Shown here piece after piece: positions 44,258-56,236 of a stretch of DNA of 64,000 nucleotides. The notes under the pieces are model-generated. The model did no database searches, was not told where the DNA came from, and was given only the letters and a program-made list of their open reading frames with translations. Position numbers and translations under genes: made by a program. How positions within the stretch are numbered: position 1 is the stretch's first letter; the number at the start of each line of letters is the position of its first letter. The stretch is from Tragulus kanchil (Eukaryota; Chordata; Mammalia; Artiodactyla; Tragulidae): NCBI GenBank assembly GCA_022376925.1, contig JAIOJX010000005.1, positions 158,549,501-158,613,500 on the forward strand. Direction: 5' to 3'.

Positions 44258-46498
44258 GTGAGTGTTATCTATCACTCACCTACCTCCTTTACTTAAGTCC
44301 CTTCAGACAAAATAAAATCTTTTCACATCATATATAATTCAGTAAGGCAAAAAGTGTCATGAAGTAAAGGAAAAAGATAAAGTATAGCAACCTTGTTCCA
44401 ACTATCAATCCACTCGTAACACAATCCCACTCAAATAAAACAACAGCTACTGTGACACTAGAAACTATCCTCTGATGTTTCAAAAGCAGACTTTGGGAAG
44501 TCCTAACTCTTCTACAGATCACCAAAATGAGCATGCTCACAACTCCATATACTTTCAAAAGCCCCAAAAAGGCTAGTGAGCCACATCTGTTATTCTAACA
44601 ACATATTTGGTGTGCAGCAGATATCTAAGGATGTATTTTCATCCACAGAAGAATCATCAATTATTTCTGAGGTCTCACAGAGGCAAGTATAGACTATGAA
44701 TGACTGACAAAATGAAAAGACTCAGGTGAACTGCTGCTGCACAAGTGAGGTTTCTGTGCTGAAATTAGCTTTATGTAAATCTTCTGTGTGTAGCTCAAAG
44801 AGTGCTGGTGCCTAAATCACTATTTCAAAAACAAAACAAAACAAAACGGACTGCACTGAGTGAGATGTAACAGCTGGGTCCTACCAAGTCTAGTAAATTC
44901 CTTACAGGTTAAAAATCAGGAAAGAGGATGTTTTACACTCAGAGAAAGACCTAAATGTACACAGCTAATTTGGTCTCCCTTTTTTTATTTCTTCACTCCT
45001 ATATACCCAAAAACTACCTGGGGAAACCACTATTTAATGAGGACAAGAAATATCAAGTAGAAGAATTTGATACAAATGCAATATGAAACCCCCATTTTCT
45101 GCTATTAAGCCAGAGGGGAAATAAGGCATATATGAAAACATTGTTGATGCTTAAGCAAACCTAGAAATAAATCTGAGGTTGTGGACTAGAATGAATCAAT
45201 ACAGTCATTCTAGAGCTTAGCAACATGAAGACATGTGCTCCCAAACTTCGTCCAGCCATCAGCAACAAATTTAGAATGCGTTTATCGTGTTACTCAAAAG
45301 ACAGTTGAATGAACAAGTATCAAAAGCAAAATTTTAATCTTAATTAGTGAGCCACCTTGCCACCCCAGGACCATTCATATGTGAGTGTTATCTATCACTC
45401 ACCTACCTCCTTTACTTAAGTCCCTTCAGACAAAATAAAATCTTTTCACATCATATATAATTCAGTAAGGCAAAAAGTGTCATGAAGTAAAGGAAAAAGA
45501 TAAAGTATAGCAACCTTGTTCCAACTATCAATCCACTCGTAACACAATCCCACTCAAATAAAACAACAGCTACTGTGACACTAGAAACTATCCTCTGATG
45601 TTTCAAAAGCAGACTTTGGGAAGTCCTAACTCTTCTACAGATCACCAAAATGAGCATGCTCACAACTCCATATACTTTCAAAAGCCCCAAAAAGGCTAGT
45701 GAGCCACATCTGTTATTCTAACAACATATTTGGTGTGCAGCAGATATCTAAGGATGTATTTTCATCCACAGAAGAATCATCAATTATTTCTGAGGTCTCA
45801 CAGAGGCAAGTATAGACTATGAATGACTGACAAAATGAAAAGACTCAGGTGAACTGCTGCTGCACAAGTGAGGTTTCTGTGCTGAAATTAGCTTTATGTA
45901 AATCTTCTGTGTGTAGCTCAAAGAGTGCTGGTGCCTAAATCACTATTTCAAAAACAAAACAAAACAAAACGGACTGCACTGAGTGAGATGTAACAGCTGG
46001 GTCCTACCAAGTCTAGTAAATTCCTTACAGGTTAAAAATCAGGAAAGAGGATGTTTTACACTCAGAGAAAGACCTAAATGTACACAGCTAATTTGGTCTC
46101 CCTTTTTTTATTTCTTCACTCCTATATACCCAAAAACTACCTGGGGAAACCACTATTTAATGAGGACAAGAAATATCAAGTAGAAGAATTTGATACAAAT
46201 GCAATATGAAACCCCCATTTTCTGCTATTAAGCCAGAGGGGAAATAAGGCATATATGAAAACATTGTTGATGCTTAAGCAAACCTAGAAATAAATCTGAG
46301 GTTGTGGACTAGAATGAATCAATACAGTCATTCTAGAGCTTAGCAACATGAAGACATGTGCTCCCAAACTTCGTCCAGCCATCAGCAACAAATTTAGAAT
46401 GCGTTTATCGTGTTACTCAAAAGACAGTTGAATGAACAAGTATCAAAAGCAAAATTTTAATCTTAATTAGTGAGCCACCTTGCCACCCCAGGACCATT
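44258..46498 (+). repeat. seam duplication 17 (about 1.12 kb, twice)
   Basis: 44258-45375 recurs at 45381-46498, direct, period 1123, identical. A 5-bp spacer (CATAT) separates them. Confidence 0.95.
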
Positions 46499-48271
46499 TC
46501 ACTCACACAGATGTCAAGAACACCATCTATTTCATTTACAAAATGTACCTGAATGTATACAAACACACAGCTCTGACTTTATTACAATTAAGGACCAGGA
46601 CACTAGACAGCCTAGGAAACAGTCGTATAACCTAAGGCCTAGACTATGGATTCAACAGTAACAAGAATTCCAAAGTACTCTGCTGTATGTAAAGAATCTG
46701 ACAGTGAGAGGAGCTTAAAATATATAGTCAAATGAAAGCAAAACTATATTCCTGATGCAGGCTGGATGGCATCATTTAGATCTCAGAGGAAAAAAAATAC
46801 CTTTATCAAAACCACAAAACATATCACAAATCCAAAATTATTTTTTCAGATTGATGAAATATGAATTTATTTTTAATTGTCTCTTTTCCTACTTCACAAT
46901 TAGCACACAGTATTTTATAATTAGGAATAAATTAGTTTCACTGTCCGTTTAATTATTACCATGACTTAGAAGACTCAGTATTGATACAGACATATTCCAT
47001 AGCTTTGCAATAGTGCTTTAGCTTTGCATTAGTGCATTAGCTTTGCATTAGTGAATAATTTCATGAATACTTGAGGACCATCACAGAAAGACTGAGGAAG
47101 AATGCATCAGAGTCCTAGATCAAGGGATTTTTAGCGTTTTTGGTTTCTTTTTTTTGGATATTTCCACATTTTTTGTTTTGTTTTGGATTTTTTCCACGCT
47201 TATTTCTTCACTCCTATATACCCAAACTACCTGGAAACCACTATTTAATGAGGACAAGAAATATCAAGTAGAAGAATTTGATACAAATGCAATATGAAAC
47301 CCCATTTTCTGCTATTAAGCCAGAGGAAATAAGGCATATATGAAAACATTGTTGATGCTTAAGCAAACCTAGAAATAAATCTGAGGTTGTGGACTAGAAT
47401 GAATCAATACAGTCATTCTAGAGCTTAGCAACATGAAGACATGTGCTCCCAAACTTCGTCCAGCCATCAGCAACAAATTTAGAATGCGTTTATCGTGTTA
47501 CTCAAAAGACAGTTGAATGAACAAGTATCAAAAGCAAAATTTTAATCTTAATTAGTGAGCCACCTTGCCACCCCAGGACCATTTCACTCACACAGATGTC
47601 AAGAACACCATCTATTTCATTTACAAAATGTACCTGAATGTATACAAACACACAGCTCTGACTTTATTACAATTAAGGACCAGGACACTAGACAGCCTAG
47701 GAAACAGTCGTATAACCTAAGGCCTAGACTATGGATTCAACAGTAACAAGAATTCCAAAGTACTCTGCTGTATGTAAAGAATCTGACAGTGAGAGGAGCT
47801 TAAAATATATAGTCAAATGAAAGCAAAACTATATTCCTGATGCAGGCTGGATGGCATCATTTAGATCTCAGAGGAAAAAAAATACCTTTATCAAAACCAC
47901 AAAACATATCACAAATCCAAAATTATTTTTTCAGATTGATGAAATATGAATTTATTTTTAATTGTCTCTTTTCCTACTTCACAATTAGCACACAGTATTT
48001 TATAATTAGGAATAAATTAGTTTCACTGTCCGTTTAATTATTACCATGACTTAGAAGACTCAGTATTGATACAGACATATTCCATAGCTTTGCAATAGTG
48101 CTTTAGCTTTGCATTAGTGCATTAGCTTTGCATTAGTGAATAATTTCATGAATACTTGAGGACCATCACAGAAAGACTGAGGAAGAATGCATCAGAGTCC
48201 TAGATCAAGGGATTTTTAGCGTTTTTGGTTTCTTTTTTTTGGATATTTCCACATTTTTTGTTTTGTTTTGG
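46109..48271 (+). repeat. seam duplication 18 (about 1.08 kb, twice)
   Basis: 46109-47186 recurs at 47201-48271. The period falls from 1092 to 1085 within the first 130 bp of copy 2. Four homopolymers lose seven bases there: CCCAAAAAC to CCCAAAC, TGGGGAAACC to TGGAAACC, ACCCCCATT to ACCCCATT, GAGGGGAAAT to GAGGAAAT. Beyond that the copies agree. The right flank of copy 1 (GGATTTTTTCCACGC) is a noisy GGCCACTTCCACTTC. Confidence 0.95.
47000..47053 (+). repeat. 18-19 bp minisatellite, about 3 units
   Basis: TAGCTTTGCAATAGTGCTT, TAGCTTTGCATTAGTGCAT, TAGCTTTGCATTAGTGAAT in tandem. Copied unchanged at 48085-48138. Confidence 0.9.
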
Positions 48272-50359
48272 CCACTTCCACTTCTATCGGTCTTTCTTTA
48301 TTTTCATCCATCTTTGCTCTCTGGCCTATGTGGGCCTCCCATTGCAGTGGCCTCTCTCGCTGCAGAGCGCTGGCTCAGTGGTTGGACACATTGGTTCAGC
48401 TACTCTGCGGCACATGGGATCTTCCCAAGCCAGGGATCAAACTGATGCCCCGTGCACTGCAAGGCGGTGTCTTTACCCACTGGACCACTAGGGAAGTCTC
48501 TTTTTTTTTTTTTTTAATGACTGGGAACTCCCATTCAACCTATCCTATCTGAATCAAGACCTTAAACCTACTGGATCCTGGTCCTCAGTGATAGGGTACT
48601 TGGGTAATTCTTGCTAAATAACCAATTCTGCCAATACTCAGTCAGTGGAATGGCCTCTCAGTATACCAGAAGATGGGGCCCTAGTATATACAAATTTTTG
48701 TGACTTAATTTTTATACAATTCCCCAAATTTCAAAACTCCATGAAGAGTACAAGGAATGGCCATATACCTTTTAGCCCCTTTTAGCCAGATTCATCAAGT
48801 TCACTCATTTTCTTGACGCGGAAAATCAGATAAGGTGGTTTTTTTGTTTGTTTGTTTAATCTCTGACCTATTTCTTTTTTTCCTCCTGGAAATGACTTTA
48901 CATTCTAACCAATTCTCTAATTTCTCTCACTTTAATGATACTAAATCAATTTGGTAACCACAAAGGAATGTGATTGTTTCCTAAAGATAAACACGGGAAG
49001 AATTTAGTAAGCAGGGTCCGTTCCCATCAGAGAAATAGTTTCCCTCAGATATTCTGGGAGTAATTCCTAATTACTGAATTCAGGTAGGAGAGGGAAAGGG
49101 GGGAAAAAATGTGAATTAATTGCAGCAAATTTCAGTGACTACTGGACCAATTTTCTCTAATGTTTTAAATGTTTCTAAGTAACTCAATTACTCTGACCAC
49201 TATGATATATTTAATTCACCAATATACCTTTCTCTTGCTATAAAGAAAAAAAAACAAACCTCCGACTGGACCTGAAGTAATGCATCAGAGTCCTAGATCA
49301 AGGGATTTTTAGCGTTTTTGGTTTCTTTTTTTTGGATATTTCCACATTTTTTGTTTTGTTTTGGCCACTTCCACTTCTATCGGTCTTTCTTTATTTTCAT
49401 CCATCTTTGCTCTCTGGCCTATGTGGGCCTCCCATTGCAGTGGCCTCTCTCGCTGCAGAGCGCTGGCTCAGTGGTTGGACACATTGGTTCAGCTACTCTG
49501 CGGCACATGGGATCTTCCCAAGCCAGGGATCAAACTGATGCCCCGTGCACTGCAAGGCGGTGTCTTTACCCACTGGACCACTAGGGAAGTCTCTTTTTTT
49601 TTTTTTTTAATGACTGGGAACTCCCATTCAACCTATCCTATCTGAATCAAGACCTTAAACCTACTGGATCCTGGTCCTCAGTGATAGGGTACTTGGGTAA
49701 TTCTTGCTAAATAACCAATTCTGCCAATACTCAGTCAGTGGAATGGCCTCTCAGTATACCAGAAGATGGGGCCCTAGTATATACAAATTTTTGTGACTTA
49801 ATTTTTATACAATTCCCCAAATTTCAAAACTCCATGAAGAGTACAAGGAATGGCCATATACCTTTTAGCCCCTTTTAGCCAGATTCATCAAGTTCACTCA
49901 TTTTCTTGACGCGGAAAATCAGATAAGGTGGTTTTTTTGTTTGTTTGTTTAATCTCTGACCTATTTCTTTTTTTCCTCCTGGAAATGACTTTACATTCTA
50001 ACCAATTCTCTAATTTCTCTCACTTTAATGATACTAAATCAATTTGGTAACCACAAAGGAATGTGATTGTTTCCTAAAGATAAACACGGGAAGAATTTAG
50101 TAAGCAGGGTCCGTTCCCATCAGAGAAATAGTTTCCCTCAGATATTCTGGGAGTAATTCCTAATTACTGAATTCAGGTAGGAGAGGGAAAGGGGGGAAAA
50201 AATGTGAATTAATTGCAGCAAATTTCAGTGACTACTGGACCAATTTTCTCTAATGTTTTAAATGTTTCTAAGTAACTCAATTACTCTGACCACTATGATA
50301 TATTTAATTCACCAATATACCTTTCTCTTGCTATAAAGAAAAAAAAAAATCAAACCTCC
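48186..50359 (+). repeat. seam duplication 19 (about 1.08 kb, twice)
   Basis: 48186-49263 recurs at 49279-50359, direct, period 1093. The right end differs by A-run length and one T (AAAACAAACCTCC versus AAAATCAAACCTCC). The first 85 bp are present a third time at 47098-47186. Confidence 0.95.
48269..48500 (-). mobile_element. tRNA-derived SINE, GACCAATAGAAGTGG-type family
   Basis: Minus strand: GACTTCCCTAGTGGTCCAGTGGGT head, AGTTTGATCCCTGGCTTGG B-box region, AGCGCTCTGCAGCGAGAGAGG middle, AAGACCGATAGAAGTGGAAGTGG end. It lacks about 25 bp of the middle that other copies have (the GCGCATGCGCCC segment). Copy at 49362-49593. Confidence 0.88.
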
Positions 50360-50378
50360 AAACAGTTTGTAATTTTTT
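48501..50378. other. unrecognised unique sequence
   Basis: About 780 bp after collapsing the duplicate, with T-rich runs (TTTTTTTGTTTGTTTGTTT near 48838) and no gene or known repeat recognised. Confidence 0.5.
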
Positions 50379-50476
50379 GTTGTTGTTGTTTAGTTGCTAA
50401 GTCACGTTTGACTGTGACCCTACTGACTGCAGCCCGCCATGCTCCTCTGTCCACGGGGGCTTTCCAGGCAAGAAGT
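50379..50476 (-). mobile_element. Bov-tA SINE fragment (Bov-A end only)
   Basis: Minus strand: TTCTTGCCTGGAAAGCCC, CGTGGACAGAGGAGCATGGCGGGC, GTAGGGTCACAGTCAAACGTGACTTAGCAAC then AACAACAACAAC. 5'-truncated at the head, with the typical ACAAC tail. Confidence 0.85.
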
Positions 50477-50760
50477 GAAATGCCTTTTCTTTAACTACCC
50501 TGAATTACATCTTAAAGAATTTTAGGGGTAGAATTTCATGATATCCCCAAGTTACTGAATATACTCTGAGATGTTTCAAAAACAGTATACATTTTCTTAT
50601 AAATTTGTTCTGATGAGCAAAAAAGACGAGAGAGCACATGGCCCTGGAAATGAGTATGCTACAGGGCAGTGTGCCATCTTGCTCATTCACTGTCCCAATT
50701 CTCACTGTTAATTGACTGAAAACCTCATTCTCAGTAACTGCCAGCCATCCTTCCTGCTCA

Positions 50761-52878
50761 TTTTCCCCACAGAAGAACATGGACCAAATCTAACTGTCAC
50801 CCCTCCATATGAATGCCTAGCCTCCTGCCTCCTACTGATCCCGTCAGACTGTGTGCTCTTGCACTCTTCCAAAGAGGAGCCTCCGCATCTAGTTTGTCCC
50901 AACCTAAATCTCCATCCTGTTTGTCCTTCTGCGTGTGTATATCCTGCCAATGGCTAGGCTGACCCCAATTAGTCCCCACAAAGAAGATCCTTTTTTTCCA
51001 TCCATTCTATGCCCTCTTGTCCACCCAGGAATCTACCGCATTCTACATCCTCTGCAAAATAGTAAAACTTGGTTTTCTGTTTTATCTTTAATGAGACTTC
51101 TAGAGACAATCTATTAAGCCCCAATTTCTGGTCAAAGAAACAATTCTAGTTCTGTGATAATTTGCAGAATACAAATTACTGACCCAGGCTAATCCTTGGA
51201 AGTTGTATTTCTCAGCTCTTTTGTTTCCAACTTCAACGTTTTAGGTGGTGCTCTCCTACCAGCAGGACAACTGTTTTCGAGAACACTTAACATTGCAGTT
51301 TATATATAACCGCAAAAACACCAATGTAAGAAGATTAAGACGGCATCATGCAGAGTTATTACGAAAATTCACTTGGCAGCCCACGTTAGGAAAATGTGGA
51401 AATGTCTGGAATGGGGAGCCAGAGCCCAAGCAAGAAAAGCAGAGGCTTCATTTAAGGGACAAAGCAGTGCCAAGATAGAGATTGGTACCCTGAAGGTGGA
51501 ATGTAACTATATTAAGTAAATAGGCTAAAGGACCCTTAGCAAACATACTAAGGACAGTGGAGGCTAAGTTCCTCTCTATAAGAGCATGGCATTACAAAAC
51601 AAGAAAAAAATTCTTAAAAGAAAACCAGAACAAATTCTGTGGTGTTAGACTGGAATTGGAGTTAATATGAACTCATGATGTTCAATATGCTTTGAATAAA
51701 GATAGAAATAAATATAGAAGTTAAACATGTAGGCATCCACTAAGAGGATCTGAGAGCAATACTACACCAATAGCACTAAGCACACTAGTTACCCAGATCA
51801 TGGCTTCTGAATACTCTTTTCCCCACAGAAGAACATGGACCAAATCTAACTGTCACCCCTCCATATGAATGCCTAGCCTCCTGCCTCCTACTGATCCCGT
51901 CAGACTGTGTGCTCTTGCACTCTTCCAAAGAGGAGCCTCCGCATCTAGTTTGTCCCAACCTAAATCTCCATCCTGTTTGTCCTTCTGCGTGTGTATATCC
52001 TGCCAATGGCTAGGCTGACCCCAATTAGTCCCCACAAAGAAGATCCTTTTTTTCCATCCATTCTATGCCCTCTTGTCCACCCAGGAATCTACCGCATTCT
52101 ACATCCTCTGCAAAATAGTAAAACTTGGTTTTCTGTTTTATCTTTAATGAGACTTCTAGAGACAATCTATTAAGCCCCAATTTCTGGTCAAAGAAACAAT
52201 TCTAGTTCTGTGATAATTTGCAGAATACAAATTACTGACCCAGGCTAATCCTTGGAAGTTGTATTTCTCAGCTCTTTTGTTTCCAACTTCAACGTTTTAG
52301 GTGGTGCTCTCCTACCAGCAGGACAACTGTTTTCGAGAACACTTAACATTGCAGTTTATATATAACCGCAAAAACACCAATGTAAGAAGATTAAGACGGC
52401 ATCATGCAGAGTTATTACGAAAATTCACTTGGCAGCCCACGTTAGGAAAATGTGGAAATGTCTGGAATGGGGAGCCAGAGCCCAAGCAAGAAAAGCAGAG
52501 GCTTCATTTAAGGGACAAAGCAGTGCCAAGATAGAGATTGGTACCCTGAAGGTGGAATGTAACTATATTAAGTAAATAGGCTAAAGGACCCTTAGCAAAC
52601 ATACTAAGGACAGTGGAGGCTAAGTTCCTCTCTATAAGAGCATGGCATTACAAAACAAGAAAAAAATTCTTAAAAGAAAACCAGAACAAATTCTGTGGTG
52701 TTAGACTGGAATTGGAGTTAATATGAACTCATGATGTTCAATATGCTTTGAATAAAGATAGAAATAAATATAGAAGTTAAACATGTAGGCATCCACTAAG
52801 AGGATCTGAGAGCAATACTACACCAATAGCACTAAGCACACTAGTTACCCAGATCATGGCTTCTGAATACTCTTTTCC
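50761..52878 (+). repeat. seam duplication 20 (about 1.06 kb, twice)
   Basis: 50761-51822 recurs at 51817-52878, direct, period 1056, with TTTTCC shared at the joint and no spacer. Confidence 0.95.
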
Positions 52879-52885
52879 TCTAAGA

Positions 52886-52942
52886 AGAGCCAACATTCCT
52901 TGGAGAAATGAGAAAAGAGCCAACGTTCCTTGGAGAAATGAG
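52886..52942 (+). repeat. 30-bp tandem duplication
   Basis: AGAGCCAACATTCCTTGGAG and AGAGCCAACGTTCCTTGGAG start two adjacent units (52886 and 52916), each continuing AAATGAG, with one A/G difference. It begins 8 bp after a seam, but is short and diverged, so it may be genuine. Confidence 0.9.
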
Positions 52943-53221
52943 TGATTCCAGGGCTGAAGCAAGGGAAGTATGAAATGAGCCCAGAACATCATCTTGTGCC
53001 AGAAAACAAGAAAATGCTCAAGTATATTTTGTCGATGGACACTTCAAAAAGACAAGGTTAACAGCCTGAAGGGGCTCTCACTGCCCAAATTCAGGACAAT
53101 TTGGACATCAAAATACATAATGATATTAACAGACTATAAGTCACTGAATAAACTAGGAAAACATGAAATTCAGGCACCTACAGATCCCTCACTTAATAAC
53201 AGGGATCAATCTCATGATCTG

Positions 53222-53290
53222 TGGTGAGAATGAAGTGAGATATGATTATAAAACACCTCAGCACAATGCCTGGCACTTAGCTACACTGGT
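53222..53290 (+). mobile_element. MIR SINE 3' fragment
   Basis: GTGGTGAGAATGAAGTGAGATATGATTATAAAACACCTCAGCACAATGCCTGGCACTTAG matches the MIR core-to-3' region (GTTGTGAGGATTAAATGAG...GCACAGTGCCTGGCACATAG). Confidence 0.65.
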
Positions 53291-53589
53291 AGCTATACTA
53301 TCTCTGAAGATAAAATCTGACAAAATGCTTGGCTTCCCCTAAAATACTTGGAAGAGAGTACATTTACCATCTTGCGGACTTCTGATTGTCAGCCACAGCT
53401 GCAATCTGTAAAATCTCCTAGCTGCAATTCTATACCACTGACGCATGGTCACTGGCTTTGCATAGAAGGAAAACACAAATGCCATTGCCTAGGGCTCTCT
53501 GTTTCTCCACAAGCCTGCAGTCTGGTTTGAGGATGTGTATTAAGAAATCCTGATGTTATTTTTCTTGACCCCACTACCAGAGATTGCTT

Positions 53590-54303
53590 CACCTCAGCCC
53601 ACAAGGCAGCATTATTCAGCATCCTACACTCACTTGGCAGAACTGAACAAGACAATGCATGCTTGTGATTTCAGCAAGAAGAGTTTCTCAACTGAAGAGC
53701 ACCTAGGGAACAAGTGCACAGTTCAAAGGGGGAAAAAAAAAAAACAACTCCATTATCAGAAATAATAACCTTACAAAACACATTCCAGAAGACTCCGATG
53801 TCCCTCATACTCTGTCCAGGACAAGAAATGGATCTGAATCCAAACAGGAGTTCTGTATAACAACCTAAAGGAGTGGGATGGGAAGGGAGATGAGCGGAAG
53901 GTTCAAGGGTTGGGGAGGGGGAGAGACACGTGCATACCTTTGGCTACTGATGGTAACATTTGGCAGAAAACCAAATTTGGTAAAGCAATTATCCTTCAAT
54001 TAAAATTTTTCTTTAAATGAAAAAAAAAAAAGGGGACAGCAAAAAAAATGGATTTGAATTGCGAGCTACTAACTATTGTAAGAATGGCTTTATTTTGTCC
54101 CTAATCACACGTTAGCACATACATATTCTGCCTTCTTTAAGGTTTTCCATACACCTTAGCCCACAAGGCAGCATTACTCAGCATCCTACACTCACTTGGC
54201 AGAACTGATCAGGACAATGCATGCTTGTGATTTCAGCAAGAAGAGTTTTCTCAACTGAAGAGCACCTAGGGCACAAGTGCACAGTTCAAAGGGGGAAAAA
54301 AAA
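53590..54303 (+). repeat. about 150-bp local direct repeat, roughly 4% diverged
   Basis: 53590-53745 and 54155-54303 share GCCCACAAGGCAGCATTA, GCATCCTACACTCACTTGGC, GACAATGCATGCTTGTG and CAAGTGCACAGTTCAAAGGGGG with about six differences. Unlike the near-identical 1.1-kb pairs this looks like an old genuine duplication. Between the copies lies an L1-type 3' end. The second unit is copied again at 55332-55480 by seam duplication 21. Confidence 0.85.
53842..54046 (+). mobile_element. ruminant L1-type 3' end with TSD-like flanks
   Basis: TGGGATGGGAAGGGAGATGAG, GAAGGTTCAAGGGTTGGGG, GTGCATACCTTTGGCTACTGATG, TTTGGCAGAAAACCAAATTTGGTAAAGCAATTATCCTTCAATTAAAA is a common ruminant LINE 3' terminus. AAATGGATCTGAATC (53827) and AAATGGATTTGAATT (54047) flank it as a diverged TSD. 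Confidence 0.6.
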
Positions 54304-56236
54304 ACAAAACATACATTTCCATACATTTCCTTAGTAGCACTAAGATGGTGCTACTTAAAGTGTGAACCAATGCCATCCTGTAAAATATTAAAATCTATAG
54401 TAAGACAAGCAGCAATACTAAGGGTAAGAACTTGGAAATTTTTAGTAACTTAACAAAATAACTGTATTGACTATAATAAAAAAAATAAGACTTACATTCT
54501 ATTATTGTTGTTTTTTTTTTAATTTTGTAATTCATTTTTATTGTCTTTTTTCAAAAATATAGACTGTGACAAGTTGGGAGAAAGAACTGGTCTTTCACCA
54601 CAAACAGTCTGAAAAGCCATAAACTAAGATTTTCATATTCTAAGTTTATATACAATAGTGGGTACTTACTACATACTGGGTACTGTTTGCTTTGCACACA
54701 TTACCTTATTAAATCCTCACAGTAGGCTACGGCTGATCTCTATCCTCATTTTCCAGATGAGAAAAATAGAGTACAGCTTGCCCAAGAAACTGAGCAAATC
54801 TGTCTGCCTTCTGAACTGAAACCTTAACTACTAAACCAAAGAGTCTCGAAAACAATACAAAGTAGAAAGAGAAAATGGCCAACTTACTTAGAAATGATGG
54901 GATAAGTTTTCCTGAATGCACGATGGACCACCTGGCATTCACAGAACACTAGCACTGTGGCCTAGGCTCCAGTATGTCCAAGACAGAGAATAAGCCATTT
55001 AACCTGCTTATTGTGTAAAGATACAGAGGATGGTCACACACATCTCACAGGGAGCCAACTGGGAAGGGAGATGAGCGGAAGGTTCAAGGGTTGGGGAGGG
55101 GGAGAGACACGTGCATACCTTTGGCTACTGATGGTAACATTTGGCAGAAAACCAAATTTGGTAAAGCAATTATCCTTCAATTAAAATTTTTCTTTAAATG
55201 AAAAAAAAAAAAGGGGACAGCAAAAAAAATGGATTTGAATTGCGAGCTACTAACTATTGTAAGAATGGCTTTATTTTGTCCCTAATCACACGTTAGCACA
55301 TACATATTCTGCCTTCTTTAAGGTTTTCCATACACCTTAGCCCACAAGGCAGCATTACTCAGCATCCTACACTCACTTGGCAGAACTGATCAGGACAATG
55401 CATGCTTGTGATTTCAGCAAGAAGAGTTTTCTCAACTGAAGAGCACCTAGGGCACAAGTGCACAGTTCAAAGGGGGAAAAAAAAAACATACATTTCCATA
55501 CATTTCCTTAGTAGCACTAAGATGGTGCTACTTAAAGTGTGAACCAATGCCATCCTGTAAAATATTAAAATCTATAGTAAGACAAGCAGCAATACTAAGG
55601 GTAAGAACTTGGAAATTTTTAGTAACTTAACAAAATAACTGTATTGACTATAATAAAAAAAATAAGACTTACATTCTATTATTGTTGTTTTTTTTTTAAT
55701 TTTGTAATTCATTTTTATTGTCTTTTTTCAAAAATATAGACTGTGACAAGTTGGGAGAAAGAACTGGTCTTTCACCACAAACAGTCTGAAAAGCCATAAA
55801 CTAAGATTTTCATATTCTAAGTTTATATACAATAGTGGGTACTTACTACATACTGGGTACTGTTTGCTTTGCACACATTACCTTATTAAATCCTCACAGT
55901 AGGCTACGGCTGATCTCTATCCTCATTTTCCAGATGAGAAAAATAGAGTACAGCTTGCCCAAGAAACTGAGCAAATCTGTCTGCCTTCTGAACTGAAACC
56001 TTAACTACTAAACCAAAGAGTCTCGAAAACAATACAAAGTAGAAAGAGAAAATGGCCAACTTACTTAGAAATGATGGGATAAGTTTTCCTGAATGCACGA
56101 TGGACCACCTGGCATTCACAGAACACTAGCACTGTGGCCTAGGCTCCAGTATGTCCAAGACAGAGAATAAGCCATTTAACCTGCTTATTGTGTAAAGATA
56201 CAGAGGATGGTCACACACATCTCACAGGGAGCCAAC
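53879..56236 (+). repeat. seam duplication 21 (about 1.18 kb, twice)
   Basis: 53879-55059 recurs at 55060-56236, direct, no spacer, period 1181 falling to 1177 after GGGGGAAAAAAAAACAAAACATAC versus GGGGGAAAAAAAAAACATAC. Confidence 0.95.
54655..54835 (-). mobile_element. MIR SINE
   Basis: ACTTACTACATACTGGGTACTG, TTGCACACATTACCTTATTAAATCCTCACAGTAGG, CTCATTTTCCAGATGAGAAAAATAGAG, GCTTGCCCAAGAAACTGAGCAAATCTGTCTGCC is a reverse-complement MIR in full order. Further copies at 55832-56012 and 57050-57110 (part) come from seams. Confidence 0.8.

Larger units (their letters stand above)
43746..48268. other. unrecognised sequence carrying two seam duplications
   Basis: After removing duplicates 17 and 18 this is about 2.3 kb of AT-rich sequence with no identified transposon or gene. 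A CAAAA run (44828-44847) and a short minisatellite (47000-47053) are the only internal repeats. The frames of 63-79 codons have no recognisable domain. Confidence 0.5.
50477..53220. other. unrecognised sequence with seam duplication 20
   Basis: About 1.7 kb unique. A 77-codon plus-strand frame (51245-51478; copy 52301-52534) follows an acceptor-like CAACGTTTTAG, but no domain is recognisable and the donor is weak. No transposon identified. Confidence 0.5.

Noticed and set aside
44206..44260. Possible 52-bp exon (CCCGTCTTCCAG acceptor, GTGCAG/GTGAGT donor, plus strand)
   Set aside because: Too short to judge, two frames equally open, no recognisable peptide, and the donor sits exactly at a seam boundary.
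46999..47053. CRISPR-like or satellite array
   Set aside because: Only three contiguous units without spacers, in a vertebrate genome. It is a small minisatellite.
51245..51478. 77-codon frame after an acceptor-like CAACGTTTTAG
   Set aside because: No domain, weak donor candidates and no codon-level signal. The length is within chance expectation for a 64-kb window.
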